From assembly GCA_025603075.1 (NCBI GenBank), contig MU626286.1, positions 1-64,000 on the forward strand: 64,000 bases of DNA, written 5' to 3'. The notes below the pieces were generated by a model that searched no databases, had not been told where the DNA came from, and worked only from the letters and a program-made list of their open reading frames with translations. The position numbers were made by a program, and so were the translations under genes. This document shows positions 11,828 through 21,777 of the stretch, piece by piece (position 1 is the stretch's first letter; every line of letters starts with the position of its first letter). This DNA is from Neoconidiobolus thromboides FSU 785. Taxonomy: Eukaryota; Entomophthoromycota; Entomophthoromycetes; Entomophthorales; Neoconidiobolaceae.

Positions 11828-12101
11828 ATCTTTATTATGGTTATGTAGTTACTAAAATAGAATTTAATTATAATTATTGTATGTTATGCTTATTCATTGT
11901 AGTAAGATATTATTGAAGTTATAATGAACTTATTTTTATTAGTATTAAAGTTTTTAGTTCTGATTGATAAAAAAGCTATAATAGTAATAACTTTGAATTT
12001 TTAACAATTTTTTTAAAGTGCAATCATATGAACTTTTAAATGTAATGAAGCTGTGTATTTAATTTATACATTGATAACTTAAAGTTTTTAAATAGGTATT
12101 A

Positions 12102-12207
12102 TATGGGGGATGTATTTTTGTTTAAGAATTTTACTGACAATCTTTCCACTCGAATAGCGCTTAAAAAATGGAAAAAGTAATAAAATCAAAAAAAGAGCAT
12201 CCCCATA
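12102..12207 (+). mobile_element. MITE-like element, copy 3
   Basis: TATGGGGGATGTATTTTTG ... GCATCCCCATA, with the central CTCGAATAGCGCTTAAAAAATGG. One of the best-preserved copies. Confidence 0.8.
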
Positions 12208-12538
12208 TTTTTATTGATTTTATTAAATACCTATATTAAAACTTTAAAATATATTAAAGTTTGTTATGTGTTTTTTAAACTCAAATATAAAAAATCAACA
12301 CCAAAGGGTTTAAATATGAAATATCTAATCTTAAGAAATTGAATCATAATTAGAAAGTATCTTATGGGGTACTTTGAGTAAAAGGGATTAAAGTATTCAG
12401 TATTTGCTGATCGCTCTAAATATATAAAATAAAAATAAAAATATTTATCCATTTGTAATTATTTTATGATTTTTTACAATCTATATTCTTTTATGCTTGA
12501 TTTGATAGTGTGGAATTTTTACTAAAATTATGTTAATA

Positions 12539-12641
12539 TACGGGGATATATTTTGTTTGAGAGTTTTACTAACAATTTTTTCACTTAAATAGCACTTAAG
12601 AAACGAAAAAAAAGATGAAACCAAAAAAAACATCCCCCATA
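12539..12641 (+). mobile_element. MITE-like element, copy 4
   Basis: TACGGGGATATATTTTG ... AACATCCCCCATA, with the central CTTAAATAGCACTTAAG. Clearly of the same family, a few substitutions from the others. Confidence 0.75.
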
Positions 12642-12824
12642 TACTGATGGTACATAAGCAAAGTGTAGTAACCTTAAATTTCATATATATATTTTTACTT
12701 ACTTTTATCATTTATTTAAAGTTATTATCAGTTTTGATTCTTTTTTAATGAAAAATAACTTATTCAATAGTATGAACTAATCCTTCATCTAAAAATAAAA
12801 AAGATAAAAAAACCAGTTGTTTAA

Positions 12825-14162
12825 TTACTCAATATTAAAATTGAAATCCTTACCTCTCACTCCATTATAAACAAAATAATTATTAATTGGCATATCTTTT
12901 TGAGATACAATTTTAAGTGCTTCTTGAGCCATAATACCACCTAGAATTGCAGTACTTGGACTTAGTTCTCCTTGACAAAAAGTTATAACTTCTCTATAAA
13001 AAAACAAATTACTCTTAAATATTATTATATAAAATTATGATGAAATCTCACTTAATTTTTTCTTCAGAACATAAAGTGTTATAAACTTCATTAACTAACT
13101 TTGGTTGTAATTTGAATAAGTTATTGGCTTTGGATAAACTTAAAGTAGAAAAGGATTTGTAATCAGATTCATTTGATACTTTTGGTTTTCGGCCCATTTG
13201 AGTAGTGAAATGATGTAAAACTTAATATATAATTAATATTATAGTTTGTGATATAAATATAAATACTTACTTTGTATTAAAAACAAACTAGAAGAGTAGT
13301 TTCTTAATATCTGTTTTTTACTTTTTGATTTAATTGTTGTCGTTAATATGTCATCTAATGATTTATAATGTATATTTTTTTCAATTATTGTTTCATCTTC
13401 TTTATTTTGACTATTTTAATTTAAACAATAAGTTAAATGGTAAACTAATAATAACTAAAATATAAAACTTTACACGATAAACTCATGTTCCAATAAATCA
13501 AAAAATAAGTAACCATATAACCCAAACGTATTACCAGCTATATATTTAATATTTATATCTCTACAAAGTAAATTTATCTCTTTCTAGTATTAAAGAAAAT
13601 CCTTTTAATATATAAAATAACAAGACTTCTAAATAATAGCTTACCATTTCATCCAAAGTAGCATCGTTATGACATAATAATTGAACCCTTTCTAAGCTAT
13701 TCCTATCAAGTATTTCTTTTATTTCAATTGTTACTTTTGGATTCAATAGGCTTAACTTTTCAGCACATACTTCAGCTCTCTTTTTTTATTTTGAAAAATA
13801 AAAAATAAAAAATAAAAAATAAAAAATAAAAAATAATAAAAACCTTACCTTCCTCCCAATATCATTTATTGACAAATAAAAATTTGAGCCAATCTCATTT
13901 CCATCAACTTCTCTTTGATCAAATATAACTAATTTCCCGATACCAGCTAAAACTATGTTTTTCATTAATTCAATAGCTAAACCACTTGTGCCAATTACTC
14001 CTATGGTACTATTTTTCATTCTATTAAAGGTATTATGATAGTTTTAATTACATTGATATTAAAATATTACTTTTGTTGAGCTTGAAAACCCCAAACTCTT
14101 ATCTGACGATCATATAATGCTGCTTCATCCGCATTGATATGGTTATTATTAGGTTCCCCCAT
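12825..14162 (-). CDS. AOS1: SUMO-activating enzyme E1 subunit AOS1/SAE1
   Basis: Seven exons read from ATG at 14162 to the stop at 12825, all joined in frame, giving about 340 residues. AOS1 pairs with UBA2 to adenylate and activate SUMO. Diagnostic segments are EAALYDRQIRVWGFQAQQK at the N-terminus, the nucleotide-binding IGVIGTSGLAIELMKN with VIFDQREVDGNEIGSNF and GRKRAEVCAEKLSLLNP, then NIKYIAGNTFGLYGYLF followed by LLEHEF, and the C-terminal GGIMAQEALKIVSQKDMPINNY. The last element resembles SAE1 more than NEDD8 or ubiquitin E1s. No catalytic cysteine domain is present, as expected because that lies on UBA2. The intron at 13780-13845 contains an AAAAAAT tandem repeat. The start lies about 170 bp from the divergent bL36m gene. 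Confidence 0.9.
13793..13835. repeat. AAAAAAT tandem repeat in AOS1 intron
   Basis: Six near-perfect 7-bp units (AAAAAAT on the plus strand) in a row inside an intron of the AOS1 gene. Confidence 0.85.
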
Positions 14163-14335
14163 CTCTATTTTCAAAATTATTCAAACTATTATGTTTATTG
14201 AAGTAGTAAATTAGAATTCATAATTTTGAGTAAATTCCTTAAAAATTTAAAATCTGATAACATAGCCAATCAACTCCCATTCCTGTAATACCAATAATTT
14301 TAACTTTATTGATTCCAATCTTCTTTAACTCAACA
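14163..14335. promoter_or_regulatory. Shared divergent promoter region AOS1 / bL36m
   Basis: The two genes start about 173 bp apart on opposite strands, so both promoters must overlap or abut here. No TATA or factor site can be singled out in this AT-rich stretch. Confidence 0.35.
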
Positions 14336-14602
14336 ATGTTAACTCAGCTTATTAAACATGGCGTTTCTTTAGCCATTCCTTTATCCAAACGTGTCTTTAA
14401 CAATAGTTTATCATTGTTACAAACTACTTTAGCTAATAGACCAACATTATTAAAAAAATCAATTGAATTACCTTCTATTCGTGGCTATAAAGTTCGTTCT
14501 TCATTAAAAAAAAGGTGTGAACATTGTTACTTTGTTCGTCGTAGAAAGCGATTGTTTGTTATTTGTAAAGAGAACCCAAAACATAAACAACGTCAAGGTT
14601 AA
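14336..14602 (+). CDS. Mitochondrial ribosomal protein bL36m
   Basis: Single exon of 88 residues. The last 37 residues are a bL36 domain: [20 protein letters not shown], then [16 protein letters not shown], with the zinc ribbon C-x2-C-x12-C-x4-H intact. The first 50 residues are basic and hydroxylated with few acids ([20 protein letters not shown]), consistent with a mitochondrial targeting presequence. It is a small component of the mitochondrial large ribosomal subunit. The ATG at 14336 is the first available; in-frame sequence upstream has no Met. A decayed copy lies at 21242-21509, in the same order relative to a decayed reductase copy. Confidence 0.93.
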   Translation: MLTQLIKHGVSLAIPLSKRVFNNSLSLLQTTLANRPTLLKKSIELPSIRGYKVRSSLKKRCEHCYFVRRRKRLFVICKENPKHKQRQG

Positions 14603-14767
14603 GGGGGCTAGAGTTTTATGAAGTATTATTAAAATATAATAGAAGTTATCTTTTTGCTTTTAGATTCATTATATTTTCAATTTTTTTAATAAAATTCCAG
14701 TCTATAAATTAAAAGTAACTTAACATAACAGCTTCTTTTATTAATATTAAGCAAAATTAATTTTGAT

Positions 14768-15769
14768 TTAGTTTAAATATTCCATCTCTTTATTTTTAAT
14801 AAGTTTAACAATCAACTGATTAGCATTCGTTTGAACTCCATATTTCTCACCTTGATTAACAATGAATTGATTAATATAATCTATCTCTGTCTGCCTCTTA
14901 TCCTCTAAATCCTGTAACATGGAACATCTATTGTCTTTTACTTTAGTAATAACATTACAAATTGACTCAAACAATTTTTCTTTATCTAATAAAATAGGAT
15001 CCGAAATGGTTGGTTTCATATTACTAAATACTTGAGCAATTTCATCACAGATTTCTTTAATTAATAAAATAGCTACTTGGTTATTTAATAACTCCCCATT
15101 TTTTATATGAAATAAAGAAGCTATTGGATTAATACAACAATTTACTGCTAATTTAAACAATAGTTTTTCTCTCATCAGCTTGGATTCAACTTGAGTTTCA
15201 ATATTCAATGGTAATTTTGATAACTCTTTCCAAACCTGTGACACTCTGTCTAAATCATTGTTCTTAAACAAAGGATCAAAATTGTAGTCAAGTAAACAAA
15301 AAGATGCCTCCCCTTGTGAAGCATGGTGTATAAGAAACAGGTCACTACTTTCTCTAAAACAACCATGGTTTGTAGTACCAATAATTAATTTTGGTGAAAA
15401 CTTCCAATCTTCGAATAGTTCTGTTAATTCCTCGATTACTCCCATTCCATTCTGCAATAAAATAAGCAAACTATCTGAAGTGACATTATCCCTTATTGAG
15501 TTTATAGCTGATAATGTATGATGCGCTTTAGTCGTTACTAATACATTCTCAAACTTTTCTGGGGACGATTTGGTTAGTAATTGTGAATCGAAGCCTGCGT
15601 AATTGGTTTTTTGACTGCTTTTTATGATACTTAATTTACTACCTTGGGATAGAAAATCATGATGGAGATTACTTCGACGGAATAATAAGGTTACTTTATT
15701 GCCTGATTTTAATAGTTGAGAACCAAATAAACAACCTATAGAACCAGCACCGAGGACGTGGTAATGCAT
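14768..15769 (-). CDS. PAN5: 2-dehydropantoate 2-reductase (ketopantoate reductase)
   Basis: Single exon, 333 residues. The enzyme reduces ketopantoate to pantoate with NADPH in pantothenate and coenzyme A synthesis. The N-terminal nucleotide-binding motif is HVLGAGSIGCLFGSQLLKSG, an LLQNGMGVIEEL segment follows near 105-117, and the helical C-terminal domain has the family signature KLLFKLAVNCCINPIASLF, containing the catalytic Lys, and NGELL, with LQDLEDKRQTEIDYINQFIV further on. Length is typical for the ApbA/PanE family. It is convergent with bL36m, 165 bp apart, and this pair has been duplicated and destroyed at 21.2-22.7 kb. A second partial copy lies at 19372-19929. Confidence 0.93.
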   Translation of the reverse strand: MHYHVLGAGSIGCLFGSQLLKSGNKVTLLFRRSNLHHDFLSQGSKLSIIKSSQKTNYAGFDSQLLTKSSPEKFENVLVTTKAHHTLSAINSIRDNVTSDSLLILLQNGMGVIEELTELFEDWKFSPKLIIGTTNHGCFRESSDLFLIHHASQGEASFCLLDYNFDPLFKNNDLDRVSQVWKELSKLPLNIETQVESKLMREKLLFKLAVNCCINPIASLFHIKNGELLNNQVAILLIKEICDEIAQVFSNMKPTISDPILLDKEKLFESICNVITKVKDNRCSMLQDLEDKRQTEIDYINQFIVNQGEKYGVQTNANQLIVKLIKNKEMEYLN

Positions 15770-15904
15770 TTGGAGTTATGGATTAATTATTAAAAGAAAT
15801 GATATTATATTATTTAGGTTATTTAGGTTATTGATTGCTATTTTTAAAAATATTCATATAAAACTTATAAAGATTAATGAACTAAATTTAAAAGAAATTT
15901 ATAA

Positions 15905-16007
15905 TATGGGGATGTTTTTTTTGATTTCATTATTTTTCCATTTTTAAGCGCTATTTGAGTGGAAAGACTGTTAATAAAATTCCTAAACACGAAAAAACGT
16001 CCCCATA
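15905..16007 (-). mobile_element. MITE-like element, copy 5
   Basis: TATGGGGATGTTTTTTTTG ... ACGTCCCCATA, in reverse orientation with the central TTAAGCGCTATTTGAGTGG. Ends intact. Confidence 0.8.
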
Positions 16008-16050
16008 TCATACGTTTTAAATTTAATAGCCTACAGTAATTCTACTAATA

Positions 16051-16154
16051 AATGGGGACGTATTTTTGTGTTTAAGAATTTTACTAACAATTTTTCAATC
16101 AAATAGCGCCTAAAAGATGGAAAAAATAACGAAGCCAAAAAAAACACCCCCAAA
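16051..16154 (+). mobile_element. MITE-like element, copy 6
   Basis: AATGGGGACGTATTTTTG ... ACACCCCCAAA, with central CAAATAGCGCCTAAAAGATGG. The flanks are AA rather than TA. Confidence 0.75.
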
Positions 16155-16383
16155 TACTCGGTTATTAAAAGTTATTTTTCAATAATAACACTAGCCTTAG
16201 TATTAACATTAAATTGGTATTTTAATAACTGGCATAAAACAACCATGGCTTATTTTATATTTATTTTAAACCATACACTAGTATTACTTACTTAGACTAG
16301 GGTATTGTAAGAGCTGGTGTTAAAATTGGGATTAAGGCAAGTTTAAATAGCTGTTTTTTCTCTTGGAAGTCCGAAGCCTTAAG

Positions 16384-16488
16384 TATGGGGATGTTTTTTC
16401 TAGTTTCACCATTTTTTCCATTTTTTAAGTGCTATTTGAGCAGAAAGATTGTTAGTAAAATTCTTAAACCAAAAAATATATCCCCGTA
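16384..16488 (-). mobile_element. MITE-like element, copy 7
   Basis: TATGGGGATGTTTTTTC ... TATCCCCGTA, reverse orientation, central TTAAGTGCTATTTGAGCAG. Confidence 0.78.
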
Positions 16489-17021
16489 TCTTGTTATCTA
16501 AAAAAGTCTCAGTATCTAAGTTACAGAAATTAAGGGATTAGACTATTAGAAGGTACCGACTGGTAAGGTAAAAACGGTGCCCGATAATTCACCACCTTTA
16601 GAAAATATAGATATATGAAGTGAGATCCACTTTATTTGTGCTTTCCAGATATTTTTCGATATAATAGGAAGAAATATGGAGCTAAAAGATAAGTGATTTT
16701 TACTAGATGACTCATATAAGGGGTTTTTATTGATACTTATTTTTTATAATCATATAAAATGAATAAAAGGCAATTCCAATCAGTTATTATAAAAATAATT
16801 TATTGCATTTTTGTATTTATTTTTTAAAATGATTTATTGACTTTAAAAACTCATAAGAAAATAAAACTATAAAATTAAAGTGATATGTAATAGGATTGAG
16901 ACATGTAAACTTAAATATGGTATTGTTTTTAATCTTATTAGTCTAGAACGCATATGTTTAAATTATTAGATTATAAAAGTTTATCATCTAACCACAAGGT
17001 CAAGAAAAGGTTGAATAGAGC

Positions 17022-17095
17022 TGGGGATGTATTTTTGTATTTAAGAATTTTAATAACAATTTTTCCACTCAAATAGCGCTTAAAAATATCCCCAT
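17022..17095 (+). mobile_element. MITE-like element, copy 8, internally deleted
   Basis: TGGGGATGTATTTTTG to CAAATAGCGCTTAAAAA is intact, but it runs directly into TATCCCCATA, so about 30 bases between the core and the right end are missing. Both termini are kept. Confidence 0.78.
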
Positions 17096-17134
17096 ATAAT
17101 AAATCTTAATGTGTTTATTCAAAAAAGTATAAAA

Positions 17135-18253
17135 TTAAAATAATTTTTTGATAGATTTAGAAATTTCCTTCCAGTTATCTTTAACATAGCCTTTTGCAAG
17201 TTCACTACTTTCTTTTAAGACTTGTTTACGCACTCCTCGAAGTATAACTGCTTTTTCATCATACTCAGCATCTTTATATTCAGCAAGGATCATTTCATCT
17301 GCAGTGGGTCCTAAAATAGCATTAGTAGTAGCAGCCAAAACTAAGCCTGCGTATGGAATAGCTGAAATTCCAGCAATTACAGCAGTTCTCATATAGTCTA
17401 AGGCCTTGTTATTGTAAGCTAACTCAGAAGCGTTAATAAAATTTAAATTATACAAGCATGAAGCCACACTAGATGCAGGATACTTTTCACCACTATTAGC
17501 ACAATAATAACCACGTCTAACTTCTCTCTTCTTACCACCAGGCGCACACTCTAACTTAGTGGTAGTCATGGTATTCAATCTAAAGCAATTACTAAAATCA
17601 TATTTCATAGAAGCGGTTCGTAAAACATCGTTGGCTAGAAGACATACTTTATCAATAGATAACACTTGGGTATCAGATTGGATTGTTTGAGTGTTCTTCT
17701 TATATATACCAGTATTGTTTAAAATTCTACCTACTATCTTTTCAGTCATTAGAATTTCAAAAACTTGACGATAGCTGTCATCATCTGGATGCACATTATC
17801 CATTGGGATAATAATTGATTTTATACCCTGACGTAAGTCCACAGTAATATAGTTTCCAGTTCCAACTGGAGGATTAAAATAAAGATAATCTCTTTCCTTA
17901 TTTGTTGATGAAATCTCATGTTGAATTAAAGTTGGTAAAGCAGTTGAATCCGAAGCAGCTGCTAAAAAAGCATCAGTACAATATTGACGACTGAATGTAC
18001 CACAATCATGTGAAGGACGAAAACAACTCTTTCCTTGGTACCAAGCGTTTGCAGCCTCTACTCTAGCTCTTGACGTGAATAGACTACTATATATTGCCTC
18101 ACAATTACGCTGATACTTTGGTGATATATCAACTTCAAACCATGCGGTGTTAGGTTTAAGACCTCGGCAATTTGCATCTAAGTAAGTTAACCCAAGGGGA
18201 TTTTCGCTTAATGTAGTAGCAATAAAAAAGAATAGAGATAAGGTAAAAAACAT
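17135..18253 (-). CDS. Secreted ten-cysteine protein, array copy B
   Basis: Single exon, 372 residues, paralogue of 2775-3899. It has a signal peptide (residues 1-16), followed by the shared NPLGLTYLDANC segment, the ten family cysteines (29, 51, 77, 84, 92 and five in the second half), FNPPVGTGNYI near 129, the conserved glycosylation sites and the conserved hydrophobic segment AGISAIPYAGLVLAATTNAI. The middle cysteine-containing region (about 226-280) is replaced by unrelated side chains between conserved cysteines, while the C-terminal 90 residues are almost unchanged. A MITE with an internal deletion ends 40 bp from the stop codon. The family is not recognised. Secretion is well supported; function is unknown. 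Confidence 0.85.
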   Translation of the reverse strand: MFFTLSLFFFIATTLSENPLGLTYLDANCRGLKPNTAWFEVDISPKYQRNCEAIYSSLFTSRARVEAANAWYQGKSCFRPSHDCGTFSRQYCTDAFLAAASDSTALPTLIQHEISSTNKERDYLYFNPPVGTGNYITVDLRQGIKSIIIPMDNVHPDDDSYRQVFEILMTEKIVGRILNNTGIYKKNTQTIQSDTQVLSIDKVCLLANDVLRTASMKYDFSNCFRLNTMTTTKLECAPGGKKREVRRGYYCANSGEKYPASSVASCLYNLNFINASELAYNNKALDYMRTAVIAGISAIPYAGLVLAATTNAILGPTADEMILAEYKDAEYDEKAVILRGVRKQVLKESSELAKGYVKDNWKEISKSIKKLF

Positions 18254-18385
18254 TTGATTTTTTGAATATTATTGACACCTTTTGATATGTTTATATATTT
18301 TTTGAAAGACTGGTAAGTACTTAATATAAAATGAAGATTAATTATAATTTTATGCTTATTATCTAATGTATTGATGAACATGAAT

Positions 18386-18432
18386 AAATGAATAATAAAC
18401 TGAATAATAAACTGAATAATAAACTGAATAAT
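18386..18432. repeat. Short tandem repeat (TGAATAATAAAC)
   Basis: The 14-bp unit ACTGAATAATAAAC recurs three times in tandem with partial units at both ends, in the 5' flank of secreted-protein copy B. Confidence 0.8.
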
Positions 18433-18836
18433 TCCCTTGATAGCTTTTTTTGCAATATTGAATAAAGATCAAAATAGTATAGGTGAATATATTTTTTAAA
18501 TATTTGTATGTATAATCTAATAAGACTTTTACTTTAACAATAATTTTTGTCCCATTAAAATTCTATTAATTTTATTCATTTATTTATTTTAAATTATTTA
18601 GGTTTCTAATATTTTCAATAATTGAAATATTATACTGACTATATCAAATCAATTTTATCACTTATATAGTCTCCTGATGTTACTTATTAATATATAGGAA
18701 CTTAATAAACGATACTGCTGAATATTATATAGCTAATATTTGAACCAAATTTATTAGTAAAATTTAAGTTTATAATACAAGCATAAATTATTGAACTTGA
18801 AAATGATATATTTTTAAAATTTACAAATAAAAGCTT

Positions 18837-18910
18837 GCATGATTTTTCCAGTTATAAATTAAGCTATGGAACCACATTCAGTGTATTTATTATTTTAGGT
18901 TTGATTGATT
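18837..18910. repeat. Diverged copy of the 95-bp direct repeat
   Basis: TGCATGATTTTTCC...TATAAATTAAGCTATGGA and a later TTAAAGAATACAA match the repeat at 1-95 and 4525-4619 with substitutions and small gaps. It occupies the same place relative to the secreted-protein gene. Confidence 0.65.
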
Positions 18911-19007
18911 TAAAGAATACAAAACATGGGTACTGTGATGATGTTCAGGAAAGAACCTAATGTAAAGGGTGTCAATTTATGTTGATTTGTAATTTGATAA
19001 ATAAAGA

Positions 19008-19110
19008 TATGGGGATGTGTTTTTTCGTTTAAAAATTTTGCTACAATCTTTCCACTCAAATAGCGCTTAAAAAATGGAAAAATAATGAAACTAAAAAAAA
19101 CAACCCCATA
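19008..19110 (+). mobile_element. MITE-like element, copy 9
   Basis: TATGGGGATGTGTTTTTTCG ... ACAACCCCATA, central CTCAAATAGCGCTTAAAAAATGG. It lies inside the duplicated 5' flank of copy B; the equivalent place in copy A's flank lacks it. Confidence 0.8.
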
Positions 19111-19371
19111 TATTAAATATGTAAAAATTGATTTTAAAATTATAAATATTGGATTTAGAGTCTAAAAGGACATATTGAATTTATTTATACTGGTAATGAT
19201 TTTAATAAGACAAATTAATGGAAATTTTACTTTATGTATTTATAGCATAATCAACTCAATAGATTCTTATTATCCCAACAAGTTTCTGTACAGCTAGTTT
19301 AAATTTGCTTACATAGTTTGATCTAGAAGCACCTAAGGATACATAAGCATTAACATGAAGAAATTATATAA

Positions 19372-19929
19372 TATTTGAATGTAATTCTCCCAACTTTTTC
19401 CAAATACCGTCCTGCTCTTAATGTATTATTCATAAATAGAGGATCAAGGATAGGGTTGGCTAAGCAAGTGGTTACTTTCCTTGATGAAGTATAATGAGTC
19501 ATGAACGAGTCACCATCTTCTCTAATGTAACCATGATTAGTAGTACTTGTAATTAAACTCGGCGCTAACCCTTAAGTATAGAAAAACTCTATCGATTTTT
19601 CTATGGCATCAATCCTACTTCATAATAAATATTTATTTGAAGTAGTATTTTTTTAATAGAGTTTACAACTGATGATGTATGATGAGTTTTGTTACTTGCT
19701 AATATATATTGAAAAGGCTGTGAGGGGAGTTCGTTAATTAATTGAGAATTGAGGCCTGTAAAACCAAGTGAACTTTTTCTTTTATGATACTTGATTTATT
19801 TTCTTGGAGTTGGAAATCACGATAGAGATTATTTAGGCCAGATAATGAAGTCATTCCATTAGCTGTTTTTAATAGGTAAGAGTCAAATAAATGGTCTATA
19901 GAACTTGCACTAAGGAAATGGCAATGTAG
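19372..19929 (-). pseudogene. Ketopantoate reductase pseudogene 1 (5' part)
   Basis: Aligns throughout with the 5' half of the reductase gene (about 15200-15769): recognisable matches include CTTTTTCCAAATACC, AATAGAGGATCAA, the CCATGATTAGTAGTAC stretch and AATGGTCTATAGAACT...GC. Numerous substitutions, indels and stops break the frame, and the start codon is lost. The 3' part of the gene is absent; the match ends where the duplicated flank begins. It is followed, as in the original, by a fragment of the secreted-protein gene. Confidence 0.8.
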
Positions 19930-20399
19930 TTAGAGTTACAGATTGGTAAGTAAAGGAAATGACACTGCTTTTTTATTTTATTTAGGCTATTTAACATTTT
20001 TAAAGATATTCATAAAATTTGTAAGATTGACATACACTTGATAGAGGTTGATGACATAATACAAACCTGGATATAATTTTGGGAACTATATAAGTTGAAC
20101 GAAATAAAATAAAATAAAAAATGATTAAATATTATAATACTGCTAATTAAAAGCAACACCAATATCAGTTTCAATGTCAGTGGTAAACTAGTATTTTAAT
20201 AATTTGTATGAATTAAGCACCGATCATTTTATACTCATATCAAACCATACTCTAACTTGGTTGATTTTTAAATTAGGATTAAGATTAGAATCACAATTAA
20301 GGGTAGATTATGTGTTTATTAGTAGTATTTAACAATAGTATAAGGCTTATAATAAAATCATCTATCAATATTAATAAAATTCTAGCTAGGTTTTTTACC

Positions 20400-20516
20400 T
20401 TTTGCGATGATCTATCAACTTTAAGATCTTAACAATTTTTATCCAAATAAATTAAACCAAATGGGCTTTCACTTAATGTGGTGGCAATAAAAAATAAGAA
20501 TAGACTTAGAAACGTT
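20400..20516 (-). pseudogene. Secreted-protein gene fragment, copy C
   Basis: Corresponds to roughly the first 40 codons of copies A and B, reading back through CAAATAAATTAAACCAAATG and GCTTTCACTTAATGTGGTGG. The start ATG has become ACG, the frame is interrupted, and the remaining 330 codons are missing. Its 5' flank (20517-21000) is still similar to the flank of copy A, more so than to that of B. Confidence 0.8.
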
Positions 20517-21241
20517 TAATTTCTTTGTATATTGTTGACAAATTTCAATTTTATTTATATACATTTTTTTAAGATACTGTAGATATTAAAATAATACAGA
20601 TAATTGTATTCTTTGAAAAATCGAATGGGCAATATAATAAGACTCTTGCTTTTAATAACTTATTTTTACACTATTAAGTATTTATTCTATTTGTTGCTTA
20701 ATTTGCATTTAGCAAATTTCTTTATAACACTGTAAAATTAGTCACAGTGCTTAAGTCATTCACAATTCTTTAGTTCTTTAATTCTCTAACTTTTTAATCC
20801 TTTGATCTTTTAATCCTTTCAATAGTTGAGTATCCTATTCATTAGATTAAACTCCCATTCTTTATCTGATTACCATCTGATATTTATTATTGAATTATGT
20901 AATATTTTAAATAATACTGTTGGAATGTTATTTAATTATTATTTAGACTAAATTAATTTACAAACTAAAGCTCAATTTTGAGTATAAATTTATATTGTTT
21001 ATCCAGAAAATGTAACTATTTTAATTAAAAATTATAAAATATATCAGGGCTCTTCAGAAACATCTTTTCTTTGTTAATAAGGATTAGTGATGGGGATATA
21101 GAATAGCATCAGCAAAGTATTACTACTCAGAAACAGTTATGTTTATGAAACAATCTTATATTTTTTAGATTGAGACTTAATGGCAACGTGTATTTTTTTA
21201 AACAGAAATTCAATTTGGTATTTCAAAAAGCTTCCTTGGGA

Positions 21242-21509
21242 AATTTTCAAATCACAATCTATCAAATTAGGAGTCTCAATAACCTCTCCACTATCAAGTA
21301 AAGTATTAAATAGCAGTTCTTCATTATTGAGACCAATCTATTTAATAGACTGGCGATATTAATAAAACTATCTAAAATATCATCAATTCGTAGTGGTAAA
21401 GTTTGCTCTTCTATTAAAAAAAGTATGAGCATTATTGTTTTATTTATCGTGGAAAACGTCTCTTTATTATCTGTAAAGGGATCCACAACATAAACAGTGT
21501 CGTAGTTAA
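21242..21509 (+). pseudogene. bL36m pseudogene
   Basis: Matches 14336-14602 over its whole length. The pattern TCTCCACTATCAAGTAAAG ... TTCTTCATTATTGAGACCAA follows the presequence, and TCTTCTATTAAAAAAAGTATG ... CATTATTG ... CGTGGAAAACGTCTC follows the zinc-ribbon part. The start codon is gone and in-frame stops interrupt it (for example TAG at 21351 and TGA at 21425); the final TAA survives at 21507. Confidence 0.85.
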
Positions 21510-21633
21510 ATGATAAGATTGTTATTAAAAGTATTGTGAAACGTAATAAATCTTGTTGGTTTTTATTAGCTTTTTATATCTTTTTCTTTATCTCAAAGTT
21601 GTTTTTTAACTTATTCTATTCTGTAATCTTAAA

Positions 21634-21736
21634 TATGGTGATGTTTTTTTGGCTTCATTACCTTTTCCATCTTTTAAGCGCTATTAGTGGAAAAATTGTT
21701 AGTAAAATTCTTAAATACAAAAATACATCCACACAT
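21634..21736 (-). mobile_element. MITE-like element, copy 10
   Basis: TATGGTGATGTTTTTTTGG ... ACATCCACACA, central TTAAGCGCTATTAGTGG. It lies between the bL36m and reductase pseudogenes. The original locus (14603-14767) has no element there, so insertion followed the duplication. Confidence 0.75.
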
Positions 21737-21777
21737 GTTTTTATTAATATTTGACTAAGTCAATATATATTTATCCT

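Larger units (their letters stand above)
11828..12824. other. Intergenic region with two MITEs
   Basis: The first 250 bases, downstream of TAD3, have a diverged counterpart after the TAD3 pseudogene (about 25647-25960). Two MITE-like elements occupy 12102-12207 and 12539-12641. No gene is supported; short reading frames here overlap the MITEs. Confidence 0.55.
15770..17134. other. Intergenic region packed with four MITEs
   Basis: Four MITE-like elements lie here in both orientations. Non-MITE parts (for example 16190-16300) have diverged counterparts at 20140-20260 downstream of the reductase pseudogene, showing that the whole reductase-to-secreted-protein interval was duplicated. No gene is supported. 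Confidence 0.6.
18254..18930 (-). promoter_or_regulatory. Duplicated 5' flank of secreted-protein copy B
   Basis: It resembles the flank of copy A (3900-4640): the region just upstream of the start, the AATAAA-rich middle and a diverged form of the 95-bp repeat from about 18837 (TGCATGATTTTTCCAG). Three direct copies of GAATAATAAACT lie at 18390-18430. No specific factor sites are identifiable. Confidence 0.5.

Noticed and set aside
12481-12711. Minus-strand frame of about 76 codons
   Set aside because: It spans MITE copy 4 and has no similarity to anything; such frames appear wherever the element is read through.
14222-14320. Minus-strand peptide resembling an E1 nucleotide-binding start ([13 protein letters not shown])
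   Set aside because: It is not joined to AOS1, ends at a stop, overlaps bL36m's promoter, and the resemblance to the GxGxxG motif is short enough to be chance or a tiny relic.
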